Notes: a model not told the origin generated them from the sequence alone. DNA of 64,000 bases from Salibacterium aidingense DSM 18341 (GCF_000429685.1 NZ_AUCI01000001.1:248001-312000), one strand, 5' to 3'. Shown: positions 43,421 to 51,805, numbered from the stretch's first letter. Program-made: numbers and translations.

Positions 43421-44683
43421 ATGAGTTTGGAACGTATTGATAAGTGGCTGGAACAGCTGAACCAGGTTGGACAGACGTCTTCACCCGGTTTGTACCGTCT
43501 GGCGTATACCACACAAGAACAGCAGGCAATGGACATTTTCCGCCGCCTTTGTGAAAAAGAAGACATGGACGTTCGGGAAGATGCGGCGGGGAATCTTATT
43601 GCGAGGCGGGAAGGCACCGCCCCTCTCCCTGCCGTGGCAATCGGCTCTCATTTGGATACCGTTTATGCCGGAGGACGTTATGACGGTACGCTTGGTGTTC
43701 TTGCAGGTCTTGAAGTGATCCACCGTTTAAATCAAAAAAATATCTACACCAAACACCCGCTGGAAATCATTGTGTTCCGCGCGGAGGAATCATCGAGATT
43801 CGGAATGGCCACGATAGGAAGCAAATTAATGAGCGGGGCTGTTTCGCTGGAACGTCTCGCTGCGTTAACGGATAAAGACGGCGTCACGTTTCCGGAAGCT
43901 GTTGAAGAGGCTGGCTATTCGTTTGACAGCCTGATCGAAGCCAAACGACCCGAAACCGATATAAAAACGTTTATGGAACTGCATATTGAACAAGGTCCAC
44001 TGCTTGAAAAAAACCGGCTTCCCGTAGGAATTGCCACCGGGATCGCGGCGCCGTTCCGCCTTCGCGTGAATGTGGAAGGAAAAGCCTCCCATTCCGGGAC
44101 AACAAGCATGGATATCCGCAAAGATGCGTTAACCGGTGCGTCCGAGCTCATTTTAGGGCTGGAAGCAGAAGCACGGAAGGAAAAGGAAAACAATACTGTA
44201 GCCACCGTGGGGCGGATTGAATCCCACCCTGGAGCCATGAATGTCATCCCCGGGCACTGTCAATTTGACGTTGACATCCGCAGTACAGATACAGCCTCCC
44301 GCCGTCAGGTGTACAGCCAGTTTAAAAAACAGGTCCAGAAGGTGGAAAAGGCACGGGGTCTGAAAGTAACAATGGAGACCATCTCCGAAGAAACTCCGGT
44401 GCCATTGCATGAGTCCATACAGGAATGTTTTGCTTCTACCTGCGGCAGATTGAACTTGACACCGTTCTTTATGCCAAGCGGCGCCGGACATGATGTGATG
44501 AATATGGCCAGAAAGTGGCCCGCCGGTCTTCTGTTTGTTCCATCCGTGGATGGCTTAAGCCACCATCCGGACGAATTTACGGCCCTGACGGATATGATCG
44601 CCGGTGTCGATGTCCTGGAGCACTCTGTGCGGTCGCTCGCAAATGAAGGACATCAGAAAGCCTTTCTGGAGGTGAAATCGTGA
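43421..44683 (+). CDS. N-carbamoyl-L-amino-acid hydrolase / allantoate amidohydrolase family
   Basis: 420-residue binuclear metal amidohydrolase of the peptidase M20 type. The metal and catalytic motifs are intact: GSHLDTVYAGGRYDGTLGVL, FRAEESSRFG, MELHIEQGPLLE and the dimer-lid GKASHSGTTSMDIRKDAL, with PSGAGHDVMNMA and GLSHHPDEF at the end. It removes the carbamoyl group of an N-carbamoyl amino acid, releasing CO2 and NH3. Next to PyrD/PyrK and dihydroorotase-like genes, N-carbamoyl-aspartate (ureidosuccinate) is an attractive substrate. ATG 43421 is chosen with AGAGGTGG upstream. Its stop overlaps the next gene. Confidence 0.9.
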   Translation: MSLERIDKWLEQLNQVGQTSSPGLYRLAYTTQEQQAMDIFRRLCEKEDMDVREDAAGNLIARREGTAPLPAVAIGSHLDTVYAGGRYDGTLGVLAGLEVIHRLNQKNIYTKHPLEIIVFRAEESSRFGMATIGSKLMSGAVSLERLAALTDKDGVTFPEAVEEAGYSFDSLIEAKRPETDIKTFMELHIEQGPLLEKNRLPVGIATGIAAPFRLRVNVEGKASHSGTTSMDIRKDALTGASELILGLEAEARKEKENNTVATVGRIESHPGAMNVIPGHCQFDVDIRSTDTASRRQVYSQFKKQVQKVEKARGLKVTMETISEETPVPLHESIQECFASTCGRLNLTPFFMPSGAGHDVMNMARKWPAGLLFVPSVDGLSHHPDEFTALTDMIAGVDVLEHSVRSLANEGHQKAFLEVKS

Positions 44684-45468
44684 TGAAACAACACCTGCTG
44701 CCGATTATCTCAAATGTTCAGGTTTCCTCAAGATATTGGCACATGAAAATTGACACCACCGAGATGAACGAAACGATTGAGCCCGGCCAGTTTTTTCATA
44801 TACGATGCTCGGAAGGAATATTCCCCTTTTTGCGGAGACCTTTCAGCATATACCGCATCAACAAGGAAGACGACACGATCGAATTTCTTTATCTTGTTAA
44901 AGGCGAAGGGACAAAAGATCTCACCCGCAAAAAACCGGGCGACACAGCCGACCTACTGGGTCCGCTCGGCTATGGGTTTCAGCTGCAGCCGGAATGTGAT
45001 GACATTCTTCTCACCGCCCGCGGCGTCGGTATTGCAACGCTCGCCGCTCTGGCGCAGGAAGCCGGCCGTAAAGGAGTACGCTGCACCGCTATTTTAAGTG
45101 CACGTTCCCGGGATGACCTGCTTGCTGCCGAAACCCTTCAGGATTTTGGAGCAGAGGTTCACAAAGTAACAGAAGAAGAAGGGACGAGCGGCGTAGATTC
45201 CGTGGAATCCCTGATGCGTGATATCATTAATAGAAAGAATATTAAAGCATTATATACCTGCGGTTCCCGGCGTCTCTCCCGCCTGAACCAGCGCCTGGCC
45301 GAAGAATATAAGCTTCCCGGTGAAATTGCCCTGGAAGAGCAGATGGGCTGTGCCATGGGAGCATGCTTTGCCTGTGTCTGTGATTTAGAGGAAGACGGGA
45401 AGCAGCGCTCGGTACGAGTTTGCTTAGAAGGGCCCGTCTTTCCATTAGAAAAGGTAGTGATTTCATGA
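44683..45468 (+). CDS. PyrK-like FAD/[2Fe-2S] electron-transfer subunit
   Basis: 261-residue flavoprotein. The FAD-binding RPFSIYRIN motif sits near residue 50, a NAD(P)-binding domain follows (LLTARGVGIATLAALA, a degenerate form of the usual Gly-rich turn), and the C-terminal [2Fe-2S] site is GCAMGACFACVCD with a fourth Cys in VRVCLEGPVF. This is the architecture of PyrK, which links NAD(H) to class 1B dihydroorotate dehydrogenase. It overlaps both neighbours by 1-4 bp. The biosynthetic pyrK lies in the pyr operon of Bacilli, so this is probably a second, catabolic copy working in the reductive direction. Confidence 0.9.
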   Translation: MKQHLLPIISNVQVSSRYWHMKIDTTEMNETIEPGQFFHIRCSEGIFPFLRRPFSIYRINKEDDTIEFLYLVKGEGTKDLTRKKPGDTADLLGPLGYGFQLQPECDDILLTARGVGIATLAALAQEAGRKGVRCTAILSARSRDDLLAAETLQDFGAEVHKVTEEEGTSGVDSVESLMRDIINRKNIKALYTCGSRRLSRLNQRLAEEYKLPGEIALEEQMGCAMGACFACVCDLEEDGKQRSVRVCLEGPVFPLEKVVIS

Positions 45469-46379
45469 TTGCACAACGGAATATGGAAGTATCCATCGGC
45501 TCGCTTTCCCTGCAGAATCCAGTGATGCCGGCTTCAGGCGCCTTTGGACCTGAAATGCACGAAGCGCTTGATTTCAATAAGATCGGTGCAATTATTCCAA
45601 AAAGTATTACGAAACATCCGCAGCCGGGAAATGATACCCCGAGAGTATGTGAAACTCACGGCGGCATGATTAACTCCATCGGTATCCAATCGAAGGGACT
45701 CGACGTTTATCTAAGCAAAACCATCCCTGAATTTTCCGCCTATGACGTCCCGCTGATTTCCAGTATTTCAGCGGAGTCTATTGATGAGTTTTGTGAAATG
45801 TCTGACGTGCTCGGCAGCCATCCGGATATTGATGCCCTGGAACTGAACATTTCCTGCCCTAACCTGAAAGGAGACGGTCTGGCATTTGGCATGGATGCAG
45901 AAGTGACCCGCGAACTGCTTACCCGAGTGCGCCAGGTTACAGATGTTCCGTTGATCGCCAAGCTGACACCAAACGTTACCAGCATCCAGGAAATTGCGAA
46001 AGCAGCAGATGCCGGAGGCGCCGATGCCTTAACCGTCGCCAACACGATTCTGGCGATGGCAATTGATACCGAAACGAAAAAACCGATGGTGGGAAATGTG
46101 ATGGGCGGGTTGTCCGGACCGGCTGTTAAGCCTATTATGGTACGAATGATTTACCAGACGTCTCAGGTAACGGACCTGCCCATTATCGGCTGCGGCGGAA
46201 TTATGAACGGTACCGATGCGATTGAAATGATTCTTGCCGGAGCTTCCGCGGTGCAGGTGGGAACGGCAAGCTTCATCACCCCTACCGCGCTGACGGATGT
46301 AGTCCAGGAAATCAGAGACTACATGGAACGCCATGACGTGAAAAACATTTACGACCTGGTCGGCAGTGTAGAATGCTAA
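45465..46379 (+). CDS. Dihydroorotate dehydrogenase-like catalytic subunit (class 1B)
   Basis: 304-residue FMN barrel. ASGAFGPEMHEAL and GGMINSIGIQSKGLDVYLSK near the N-terminus, LELNISCPNLKGDGLAFGMD with the class 1B active-site Cys, and GGIMNGTDAIEMILAGASAV with the FMN phosphate site all match PyrDB-type enzymes more closely than dihydropyrimidine dehydrogenase. It starts at ATG 45465, overlapping the PyrK-like stop (ATGA). In this context it would reduce orotate to dihydroorotate with electrons from the PyrK-like partner, the reverse of biosynthesis. Substrate is inferred, not shown. Confidence 0.9.
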   Translation: MIAQRNMEVSIGSLSLQNPVMPASGAFGPEMHEALDFNKIGAIIPKSITKHPQPGNDTPRVCETHGGMINSIGIQSKGLDVYLSKTIPEFSAYDVPLISSISAESIDEFCEMSDVLGSHPDIDALELNISCPNLKGDGLAFGMDAEVTRELLTRVRQVTDVPLIAKLTPNVTSIQEIAKAADAGGADALTVANTILAMAIDTETKKPMVGNVMGGLSGPAVKPIMVRMIYQTSQVTDLPIIGCGGIMNGTDAIEMILAGASAVQVGTASFITPTALTDVVQEIRDYMERHDVKNIYDLVGSVEC

Positions 46380-46580
46380 GAAAAGCGCAAGGCGCCCGCC
46401 TATATAAAGGTTCTTCTACTAAAACCGTGCACGCACTGTGCCGGGCGCTGAAGCCGCCACACCCTGTGGAAATACGTCCTGCGACAACACCGAACTGACC
46501 TGCATCCTGCAGGCCCTCGTGTGGGTCTTTCGAGCCGCTGGCTTCTGGAGCTGAATTTTGAAAACGCGTTTATATTTTCT
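46380..46580. repeat. Dispersed Bacillaceae-type repeat, second copy
   Basis: Begins GAAAAGCGCAAGGCGCCC directly after the PyrD-like stop and ends GAAAACGCGTTTATATTTTC, matching the ends of the element at 24791-24930. The interior differs. It separates the coupled carbamoylase/PyrKD genes from the dihydroorotase-like gene by 231 bp. I saw no clear promoter or terminator in it. Confidence 0.5.
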
Positions 46581-46610
46581 TACCTTATAAGAAAGAAAGG
46601 ATGATATGTT

Positions 46611-48029
46611 TTGGCATGGCAGCAGCGAATTAAAAACGGAACGATCGTCACAGGAAAAGACATGTATCAGGCAGATATTTATGTCCAGGACGGAAAAATC
46701 GCAGCCATCACCACAGAAGACCTGCCGGGAGAAGTAATAGAGGACATAGACGCCGGCGGCAAATATATTTTCTCCGGCTTCATGGATACCCATATTCATT
46801 CCCGCGATCCCGGTCCAACGCATAAGGAAGATTTCACCCATTCCACCCAGGCCGCGGCGGCAGGGGGATTGACGACCGTTTTTGAAATGCCGAATACCAA
46901 CCCCCCGGTAAATCATGCCGATAATTTTGACAGGCAGCACCAGCATTTAGGGGAGCAGGCCAGTGTTGACTTTGCACTCTGGGGAATTTGTCTCGGTCAT
47001 TTGAACGAAGAGCACATTCCAGACCTGCACGATAAAGGGGTAATCGCGTTTAAATTTTTCTGGGGCTACGCTGTCCACGAAGAGACCTTCCAGCTTATGT
47101 ATAACTACAAGCCTGGAATGGAAAACGTCATCCCGCCGTTTCATGACGGGGAAGTGTATAAAATGATGGAAAACGTCGCCCGGACCGGCCAGGTATTTGC
47201 AGTGCACGCAGAAAATAATGACTTAATTCAGACGCTTACCTCGCGTGTGGAAGAACGAGGAGGTTCTACGTATGAAGACCTGCTCGAGGGCCGCCCTGCG
47301 CTGGCTGAAGTTTTAACCGTCCAGACCGGGATCGAAATGGCAAGAGCGACCGGTGTCCGTTTTCACGTGCTTCATGTCAGTGCCGGCGAATCCGTCCGTC
47401 TGATCCGGGAGGCCCAGAGGGAAGGTCTGCCTGTCACCGTAGAGACTTGCCCGCACTTTTTGTTTTTATCAGCAGAAGACTTTGACCGGGTGGGACCGAA
47501 AATGAAAGTCTATCCTCCAGTGAAACACCGTTCAGACCAGGAAGCAATTTGGGAAGGAATCGCCGACGGTACCATTTCTCACATATGTTCGGACCACGCT
47601 CCCCATACGCAGGAGGAAAAAGACGGAAGCCTGTGGTCTATTCCGGCCGGGATGTGCGGCGTGGAAACGCTCGCTCCTCTCGTGCTGAACGCAGTCAGCG
47701 AAGGGCGGCTTACGCTGCAGCGCGCAGCCCAGCTCTTATCTGAAAACCCGGCGCAGCTGTTTGGCATTGCTCCTCAGAAAGGAACGATGCAGGCAGGATC
47801 CGACGCTGATTTCACGATCGTGGACATGAACAAGGAAGGGACCATCAAGCAGGACGAGCTCCACAGTAAAAGCAAGGTAACGGCCTATGACGGCTTTCCC
47901 ATTAAAGGATGGCCCGTTCAGACCATTGTCCGCGGGCAGACAGTGATGAAAGACGGGGAAATTGTCTCCAGCGGCAACGGACAAATCATTTATCCCACAA
48001 GTACAGGAAGAACCATACATGGAACCTAA
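46611..48029 (+). CDS. Dihydroorotase-like cyclic amidohydrolase
   Basis: 472-residue cyclic amidohydrolase. The metal ligands are in DTHIHSRDPG, FKFFWGY (Lys that is carbamylated in hydantoinase/dihydropyrimidinase/CAD types), HVLHVSAGE, and Asp in CSDHAPHT. In dihydroorotase the Arg after H-x-H and the Asn of MPNT bind the substrate carboxylate; both are kept here (HSRDPG, EMPNTNPP), whereas allantoinases and hydantoinases usually have other residues. That favours dihydroorotate, opened to N-carbamoyl-aspartate. It is longer than typical Bacillus PyrC (about 430). Start is TTG 46611 after AAAGGATG. Confidence 0.87.
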   Translation: MAWQQRIKNGTIVTGKDMYQADIYVQDGKIAAITTEDLPGEVIEDIDAGGKYIFSGFMDTHIHSRDPGPTHKEDFTHSTQAAAAGGLTTVFEMPNTNPPVNHADNFDRQHQHLGEQASVDFALWGICLGHLNEEHIPDLHDKGVIAFKFFWGYAVHEETFQLMYNYKPGMENVIPPFHDGEVYKMMENVARTGQVFAVHAENNDLIQTLTSRVEERGGSTYEDLLEGRPALAEVLTVQTGIEMARATGVRFHVLHVSAGESVRLIREAQREGLPVTVETCPHFLFLSAEDFDRVGPKMKVYPPVKHRSDQEAIWEGIADGTISHICSDHAPHTQEEKDGSLWSIPAGMCGVETLAPLVLNAVSEGRLTLQRAAQLLSENPAQLFGIAPQKGTMQAGSDADFTIVDMNKEGTIKQDELHSKSKVTAYDGFPIKGWPVQTIVRGQTVMKDGEIVSSGNGQIIYPTSTGRTIHGT

Positions 48030-48765
48030 AAACGACACAGCAGCCCTCATTCAGAACCATCGCTCGATCCGAAAATTTACGGAGGAGTCCGTCCCCAAAG
48101 AGGTTCTTGAGGATATCATAAGATCGGCCCAGTGGGCGCCGACTTCCCACAATGTCCAGGCCTATACCATCATTTCCGTGACCGACCCCGATCTGCGCGA
48201 AAAGCTCGAGGAATTATGCGGCCCGCAGGAATATGTAGGAGCTGCGCCGGTATTTCTCGTTTTCGTTGCCGATTTTCATAAACATGCTCTGATCAGCGAA
48301 GACCAGGGCACGGCGTTTGAAATGGAGGAAGCAGAAAATGTGCTTGTTGGAGCAGTCGACACCGCCCTTGCCGCTCAGAATGCTTTTATCACAGCAAAAG
48401 CCTATGGCCTTGGCGGGGTGATGATCGGCGGCATCCGTAATGCTCCGCATAAAGTCGCCCAGCTTTTAGAGCTTCCAACGTGGACATTCCCAGTAATGGG
48501 TATGTGTCTCGGCTATCCGGAGCACCTTCCCGGTCAGAAACCGCGCTTTCCTTTGCCCGGCGTATGGCACCATAACAAGTATCAGGAAAAAGAGGTGCAG
48601 GAGGCGCTTCCTGCTTTTGACCAAATTACTCGTTCATACTACCAAAACCGGCCCGTGAACCCTAAACGGGAAAGCTGGCTGGAACAGATGGCATCCTACC
48701 TTGCCGCTCCCCGCCGGCCACAGATGACGACGTTTTTAAAGGAACAGGGGTTTACTTTTAAATAA
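48019..48765 (+). CDS. NAD(P)H-dependent nitroreductase/flavin reductase family
   Basis: 248-residue FMN-dependent nitroreductase of the NfrA type: NHRSIRKFTEESVPKEVL, then APTSHNVQAYTIISV, GGVMIGGIRNAP, GMCLGYPEHLP and the C-terminal extension to EQGFTFK. It overlaps the dihydroorotase-like gene by 11 bp, so it is part of that operon. Possible roles are flavin reduction or reduction of a ring intermediate; the sequence does not say which. Confidence 0.88.
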   Translation: MEPKNDTAALIQNHRSIRKFTEESVPKEVLEDIIRSAQWAPTSHNVQAYTIISVTDPDLREKLEELCGPQEYVGAAPVFLVFVADFHKHALISEDQGTAFEMEEAENVLVGAVDTALAAQNAFITAKAYGLGGVMIGGIRNAPHKVAQLLELPTWTFPVMGMCLGYPEHLPGQKPRFPLPGVWHHNKYQEKEVQEALPAFDQITRSYYQNRPVNPKRESWLEQMASYLAAPRRPQMTTFLKEQGFTFK

Positions 48766-48781
48766 AGGAGAAAACCGCATC

Positions 48782-50080
48782 ATGACTGGACCGATTTCAT
48801 TAACGGCAGCCGGAGATTGTTTTATTACAAGACGATTGCCGGAACAAGCTCCGCAGGCTGCCCAGCTGAAACAGTTTTTATCACAGGCGGATGTCCGCTT
48901 TGCGAATCTCGAGGTGACAGCGCATCACCGGGAAGGGACGCCTTCCCCTGTCAGCGGGGGAACCTGGGCCATGGCAGCGCCTGATGTACTGGATGATATC
49001 GCCTATTACGGTTTCAACCTTCTCAACGGAGCTACCAACCATGCGCTTGATTACTTATACGGAGGCCTGGAAGCCACCGAACGATATGTCCGTGAACGAG
49101 GTTTTATGTATGCTGGAACGGGCGCGCATCTCGCAGATGCCTCTGCTCCCGCCTATTTGGAAACAGCAAATGGCCGGGTCGCAATGATAGCGTGCACCTC
49201 TACGTTTCATGATTCCTGGACCGCCGGAGAACAGGGACGGGACCTCCCCGGCCGGCCTGGAGTGAACCCGCTCCGCTATCACACTGTGCACCGTGTGAGC
49301 CGCGCCGACATGGAAGCATTAAGGCAGATTGCGGATAAAACAGACGTAAATGCCGATGCGAATCTAGCCGTAAAGGAAGGGTTTCTTCCCCCTCCGGAAG
49401 GAAAAACGCTGAAGCTCGGAGACATGGCGTTTGAGGAAGGAGCACCGGGCGGCACGGTCCGGTACCCTCATGCCGCGGATGAGCATCGCTTGATGGAGAA
49501 AGTAAAAGAAGCAAAACGACAGGCGGATCTTGTCCTCGTCAGTATCCATTCCCACGAGATGGAAGGCGAAGACAAAGCCAGACCTGCTGATTTTCACCAG
49601 GAAATAGCACACACCCTGGTGGATGCCGGGGCAGACAGTATCATCAGCCACGGTCCTCATATCCTGCGCGGCATTGAACTTTATAAAGGCAGGCCCATCT
49701 TTTACAGTCTCGGCAACTTTATTTTTCAAAATGATACCGTCACCCACCTGCCGCCCGATTTTTTCCAGAAATATCAGCTGGATGAACGGGCAAGTGTAGC
49801 AGATGCTCTTGATGTACGAAGTGATTATGGAAGAAAAGGACTGGGTGTCAATCCGGACGTATGGCGGTCCGTTCTGCCGTATTGGGAAATGGAGCAGGGA
49901 GAACTGACCGCCTTATCCCTCTATCCCATCGAATTGGGATACTCTCTTCCCCGCTATCGCAAAGGATGGCCGGCCTTTTCCAGAGACAAAAATACATTGG
50001 AGCATCTGCAGGCTTTGTCCGAACCATTTGGCACAGACATCATTATCCATCCAAACGGAACCGGAGAAGTGAAAATCTAA
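48782..50080 (+). CDS. CapA-like metallophosphoesterase-fold protein
   Basis: 432-residue protein of the CapA/PgsA (poly-gamma-glutamate capsule biosynthesis) family: TAAGDCFITRRLP, FANLEVTAHHREG, GATNHALDYLYGG, LVSIHSHEMEGE and ISHGPHILRGIELYKGRPIF. The calcineurin-like metal motifs are present. Unlike CapA, there is no N-terminal membrane anchor, so it is cytoplasmic. It follows the nitroreductase by 16 bp and ends the cluster. A role in capsule synthesis is unlikely in this context; a hydrolase or amide-bond enzyme linked to the pathway is possible but unproven. Confidence 0.85.
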   Translation: MTGPISLTAAGDCFITRRLPEQAPQAAQLKQFLSQADVRFANLEVTAHHREGTPSPVSGGTWAMAAPDVLDDIAYYGFNLLNGATNHALDYLYGGLEATERYVRERGFMYAGTGAHLADASAPAYLETANGRVAMIACTSTFHDSWTAGEQGRDLPGRPGVNPLRYHTVHRVSRADMEALRQIADKTDVNADANLAVKEGFLPPPEGKTLKLGDMAFEEGAPGGTVRYPHAADEHRLMEKVKEAKRQADLVLVSIHSHEMEGEDKARPADFHQEIAHTLVDAGADSIISHGPHILRGIELYKGRPIFYSLGNFIFQNDTVTHLPPDFFQKYQLDERASVADALDVRSDYGRKGLGVNPDVWRSVLPYWEMEQGELTALSLYPIELGYSLPRYRKGWPAFSRDKNTLEHLQALSEPFGTDIIIHPNGTGEVKI

Positions 50081-50100
50081 CGCACTTCTCCGGCTCTTTT
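50061..50100 (+). terminator. Terminator of the ureide cluster
   Basis: CCGGAGAAGTG and CACTTCTCCGG pair perfectly over 11 bp (loop 11 nt), then CTCTTTT. The 5' arm lies in the last codons of the CapA-like gene. Confidence 0.8.
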
Positions 50101-50107
50101 CCTCATA

Positions 50108-50299
50108 CTAAAATTCATTTTTTAAATGAAACTCTTCAAGAAACTCTTCATAATCAATCCCGATAATATTGCAGTACTTTTGGACATTTCCGAAAAAATC
50201 AAAGTCTTCCGATACCGGCTTGTCCCGGTTTTCTGAATAATACAACAACAATTCATACAGTTCTTTAAACGCCTGCACTTTCGTCAGTTCCTGACTCAT
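50108..50299 (-). CDS. Small hypothetical acidic protein
   Basis: 63-residue, mostly helical protein rich in Glu and aromatic residues (FKELYELLLYYSENRD, then YEEFLEEFHLKNEF). There is no signal or membrane segment. It has a good AAAGGAG ribosome site 8 bp before the ATG and its own upstream AT-rich region, so it is very probably expressed. I do not recognise the family. Confidence 0.7.
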   Translation of the reverse strand: MSQELTKVQAFKELYELLLYYSENRDKPVSEDFDFFGNVQKYCNIIGIDYEEFLEEFHLKNEF

Positions 50300-50608
50300 G
50301 GGTTCACTCCTTTATAAAAAAATCCTGACTTTCGTTATCATTTAACTCTATCCCCCAATGTTGAGAGAGATGGAATGAGGATAGAGGTTAAATTATAACA
50401 CAAAAATCAGGACAAAATAAAAACCTATTGAAGGGGTTACAATCTTATTGTCTCATGAATAATATCATTCGTGCGTTGTCGTTTTAACTAAAAAATTAGA
50501 AAATTCATTGTTTTAATCCACATATAATATTTTCCCCAGTGCTTTGGGTATGTTAACAGCAACAAACCTCCTGGCCTGGAGGGGCTGCCCTTTTTGACAA
50601 CCCGTGCT
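50300..50608. other. AT-rich intergenic stretch with a weak terminator
   Basis: No gene. On the minus strand CCTCC-AGGCCA-GGAGG at 50582-50567, followed by TTTGTTG, may end the transcript of the membrane protein at 50609. The rest is AT-rich and featureless apart from a possible promoter region for the 63-residue gene. Confidence 0.4.
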
Positions 50609-50905
50609 TTATCCTTTTCGACTGTCGTTTACAGCGCTTGCAATCAGCAAAATGGCCGCAATAGTGTGCAGAATCCAGCCAATAACAGGAATCCAGGCCA
50701 GCAGATTGGTAACAATGCCGAAGATATTCGGAGTTTTCGACGTACGGTACACAAACGTTATAATTAATGCGATGACATGAAGAAGAAGGGCGGTGCCAAG
50801 GGCTCCGTAGCCGCTGAAGACGACAATACTTCCCCCGAGAAATGGAATCGCCAGCAGAGCCTCATATCCACCCGTAATAAATTTCGCAATCGCAGATAGT
50901 TTCAT
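50609..50905 (-). CDS. Small hypothetical membrane protein
   Basis: 98-residue protein with three hydrophobic segments (about 18-34, 36-52 and 62-90) and a short NDSRKG tail. VIGWILHTIAAILLIASAV is reminiscent of DUF4870-like or general small Bacillus membrane proteins, but the family is not certain. The ribosome site AAAGGAGG is strong. It stands alone on the minus strand. Confidence 0.72.
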   Translation of the reverse strand: MKLSAIAKFITGGYEALLAIPFLGGSIVVFSGYGALGTALLLHVIALIITFVYRTSKTPNIFGIVTNLLAWIPVIGWILHTIAAILLIASAVNDSRKG

Positions 50906-51660
50906 TCTACCGCCTCCTTTACACAGCTAAATTTGCTCTCTTCTTACTCTTCCCGAAATCGACCAACTTCACGCATCTCTTTTGAATAGGTGCTAACGGA
51001 TGTTGTTATAATATGTGAAAGGAGGAGATATGGTTTCCATCTGCAGAGAAATAAAAAGGGGATTCTGGCATTGCGTTACCTTTTAGGTATTTCTGGCGGA
51101 GTCGGGTGTTTCCCTGCATTCGGATTAAATACCGGAACGGTTTTCTCGATTGTCATTACAGAATTTGAAACATTTGGAAGTACGGAAGGAAATCAGGGGA
51201 AAGATGAAAATCCCGTCCTGGATATGCGTAAGTGGATAACTAGGCATACCGCCAGATTACAATCGGCTGGTCAGGACTCCATGCGGACATTTATTCCGTT
51301 AAATCGCGGAATGACCGGGGAACAGCGGTTTTTTCGGACATTTGTTCCGCTATCCCGGCTCCGGACCCCTTCTTTTACACTGAAAAAGGGAAATAACGGA
51401 ACAAATGTCCAAACCCTCCTTCAAATTAGGCAAAATCATGGAAATAAAGGAATAAATGTCCGTCAACACAACACCCTCTTTCCCGCTCAAAAAAGCCGGA
51501 TGCCTAAAGTCTCAGGTCCTCCGGTCATTTTTTGTTTTTCTTTTTACAAGGGTGTCGATTCTGCTCAAAACGAAAGCATCGCTTTAGGAACAACAACCCA
51601 ATACCTTCTCAACTGTTTTTGGAATATTTAACATATTCACTAAAATGCTTACAATTTATG
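50906..51660. other. Unassigned stretch with a possible short peptide gene
   Basis: A TATAAT at 51007-51012 and an AAAGGAGGAGAT ribosome site precede ATG 51030, but only 18 codons follow (stop at 51084). The next frame reads GILALRYLLGISGGVGCFPA, hydrophobic and protein-like, so this may be the frameshifted start of a decayed gene. The right half is occupied by the nested palindromic repeat at 51284-51462. Confidence 0.3.
51284..51462. repeat. Nested palindromic repeat with GGACATTT-TTCC units
   Basis: Two forward units, CGGACATTTATTCCG (51284) and CGGACATTTGTTCCG (51335), are followed by two inverted units, CGGAACAAATGTCC (51397) and GGAATAAATGTCCG (51449). Unit 1 pairs perfectly with unit 4 and unit 2 with unit 3, the A/G difference being matched by T/C in the partner. 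It resembles intergenic repeats of other Bacillaceae. Non-coding. Confidence 0.7.
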
Positions 51661-51661
51661 G

Positions 51662-51667
51662 TACAAT
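51662..51667 (+). promoter_or_regulatory. Extended -10 promoter of the toxin mRNA
   Basis: TGGTACAAT: TACAAT with the TG extension, no clear -35. Transcription would begin near 51674, placing the toxin start about 55 nt into the message. Confidence 0.5.
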
Positions 51668-51727
51668 GAAAGCGCTAGTCCTTCTTTGCAGAATGAGTGA
51701 TCCTCTGGCAGGAGGAGGTGATTTTTG

Positions 51728-51805
51728 GTGAGTCCGTTTGAAGCACTAAGCCTGATGGTGAGCTTTGGCATGCTGATAGCGGTTGTGATTACGCGGAGAG
51801 ACTAA
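51728..51805 (+). CDS. Hol-Tox type I toxin peptide (25 aa)
   Basis: GTG 51728 to TAA 51803-51805 encodes a 25-residue peptide: MSPFEALSLMVSFGMLIAVV then ITRRD. It has a single hydrophobic helix after a short FEALSLM start and a charged end, the pattern of the putative holin-like toxin (Hol-Tox) family found with antisense RNAs in Firmicutes. A very strong GGAGGAGGTGA ribosome site precedes it; a TTG one codon earlier is the alternative start. The mRNA ends are complementary (GCAGAATGAGTG at 51688, CACTCATTCTGC at 51816), the typical device that hides the ribosome site of type I toxin messages. Confidence 0.75.
   Translation: MSPFEALSLMVSFGMLIAVVITRRD

Noticed and set aside
45465-46379. Dihydropyrimidine dehydrogenase (PreA) for uracil breakdown
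   Set aside because: The active-site region NISCPNLKGDGLAFGMD and GGMINSIGIQSKG resemble class 1B dihydroorotate dehydrogenase, the C-terminal 4Fe-4S domain of PreA is missing, and the partner is PyrK-like, not PreT-like.
43421-48029. Allantoin degradation cluster (allantoinase plus allantoate amidohydrolase)
   Set aside because: Considered because of the PucR regulator and AllC-like enzyme. The PyrK/PyrD pair has no role there, and the cyclic amidohydrolase has dihydroorotase-type Arg and Asn residues.
51284-51462. CRISPR-like array of short repeats
   Set aside because: Only four units, two in each orientation, with unequal spacing; they pair as nested palindromes, and no cas genes are present.
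50990-51631. A 213-codon open frame on the plus strand
   Set aside because: It runs through the nested palindromic repeat, lacks a well-placed start and its translation is low-complexity and family-less. The good ribosome site at 51018 serves a different frame with only 18 codons.
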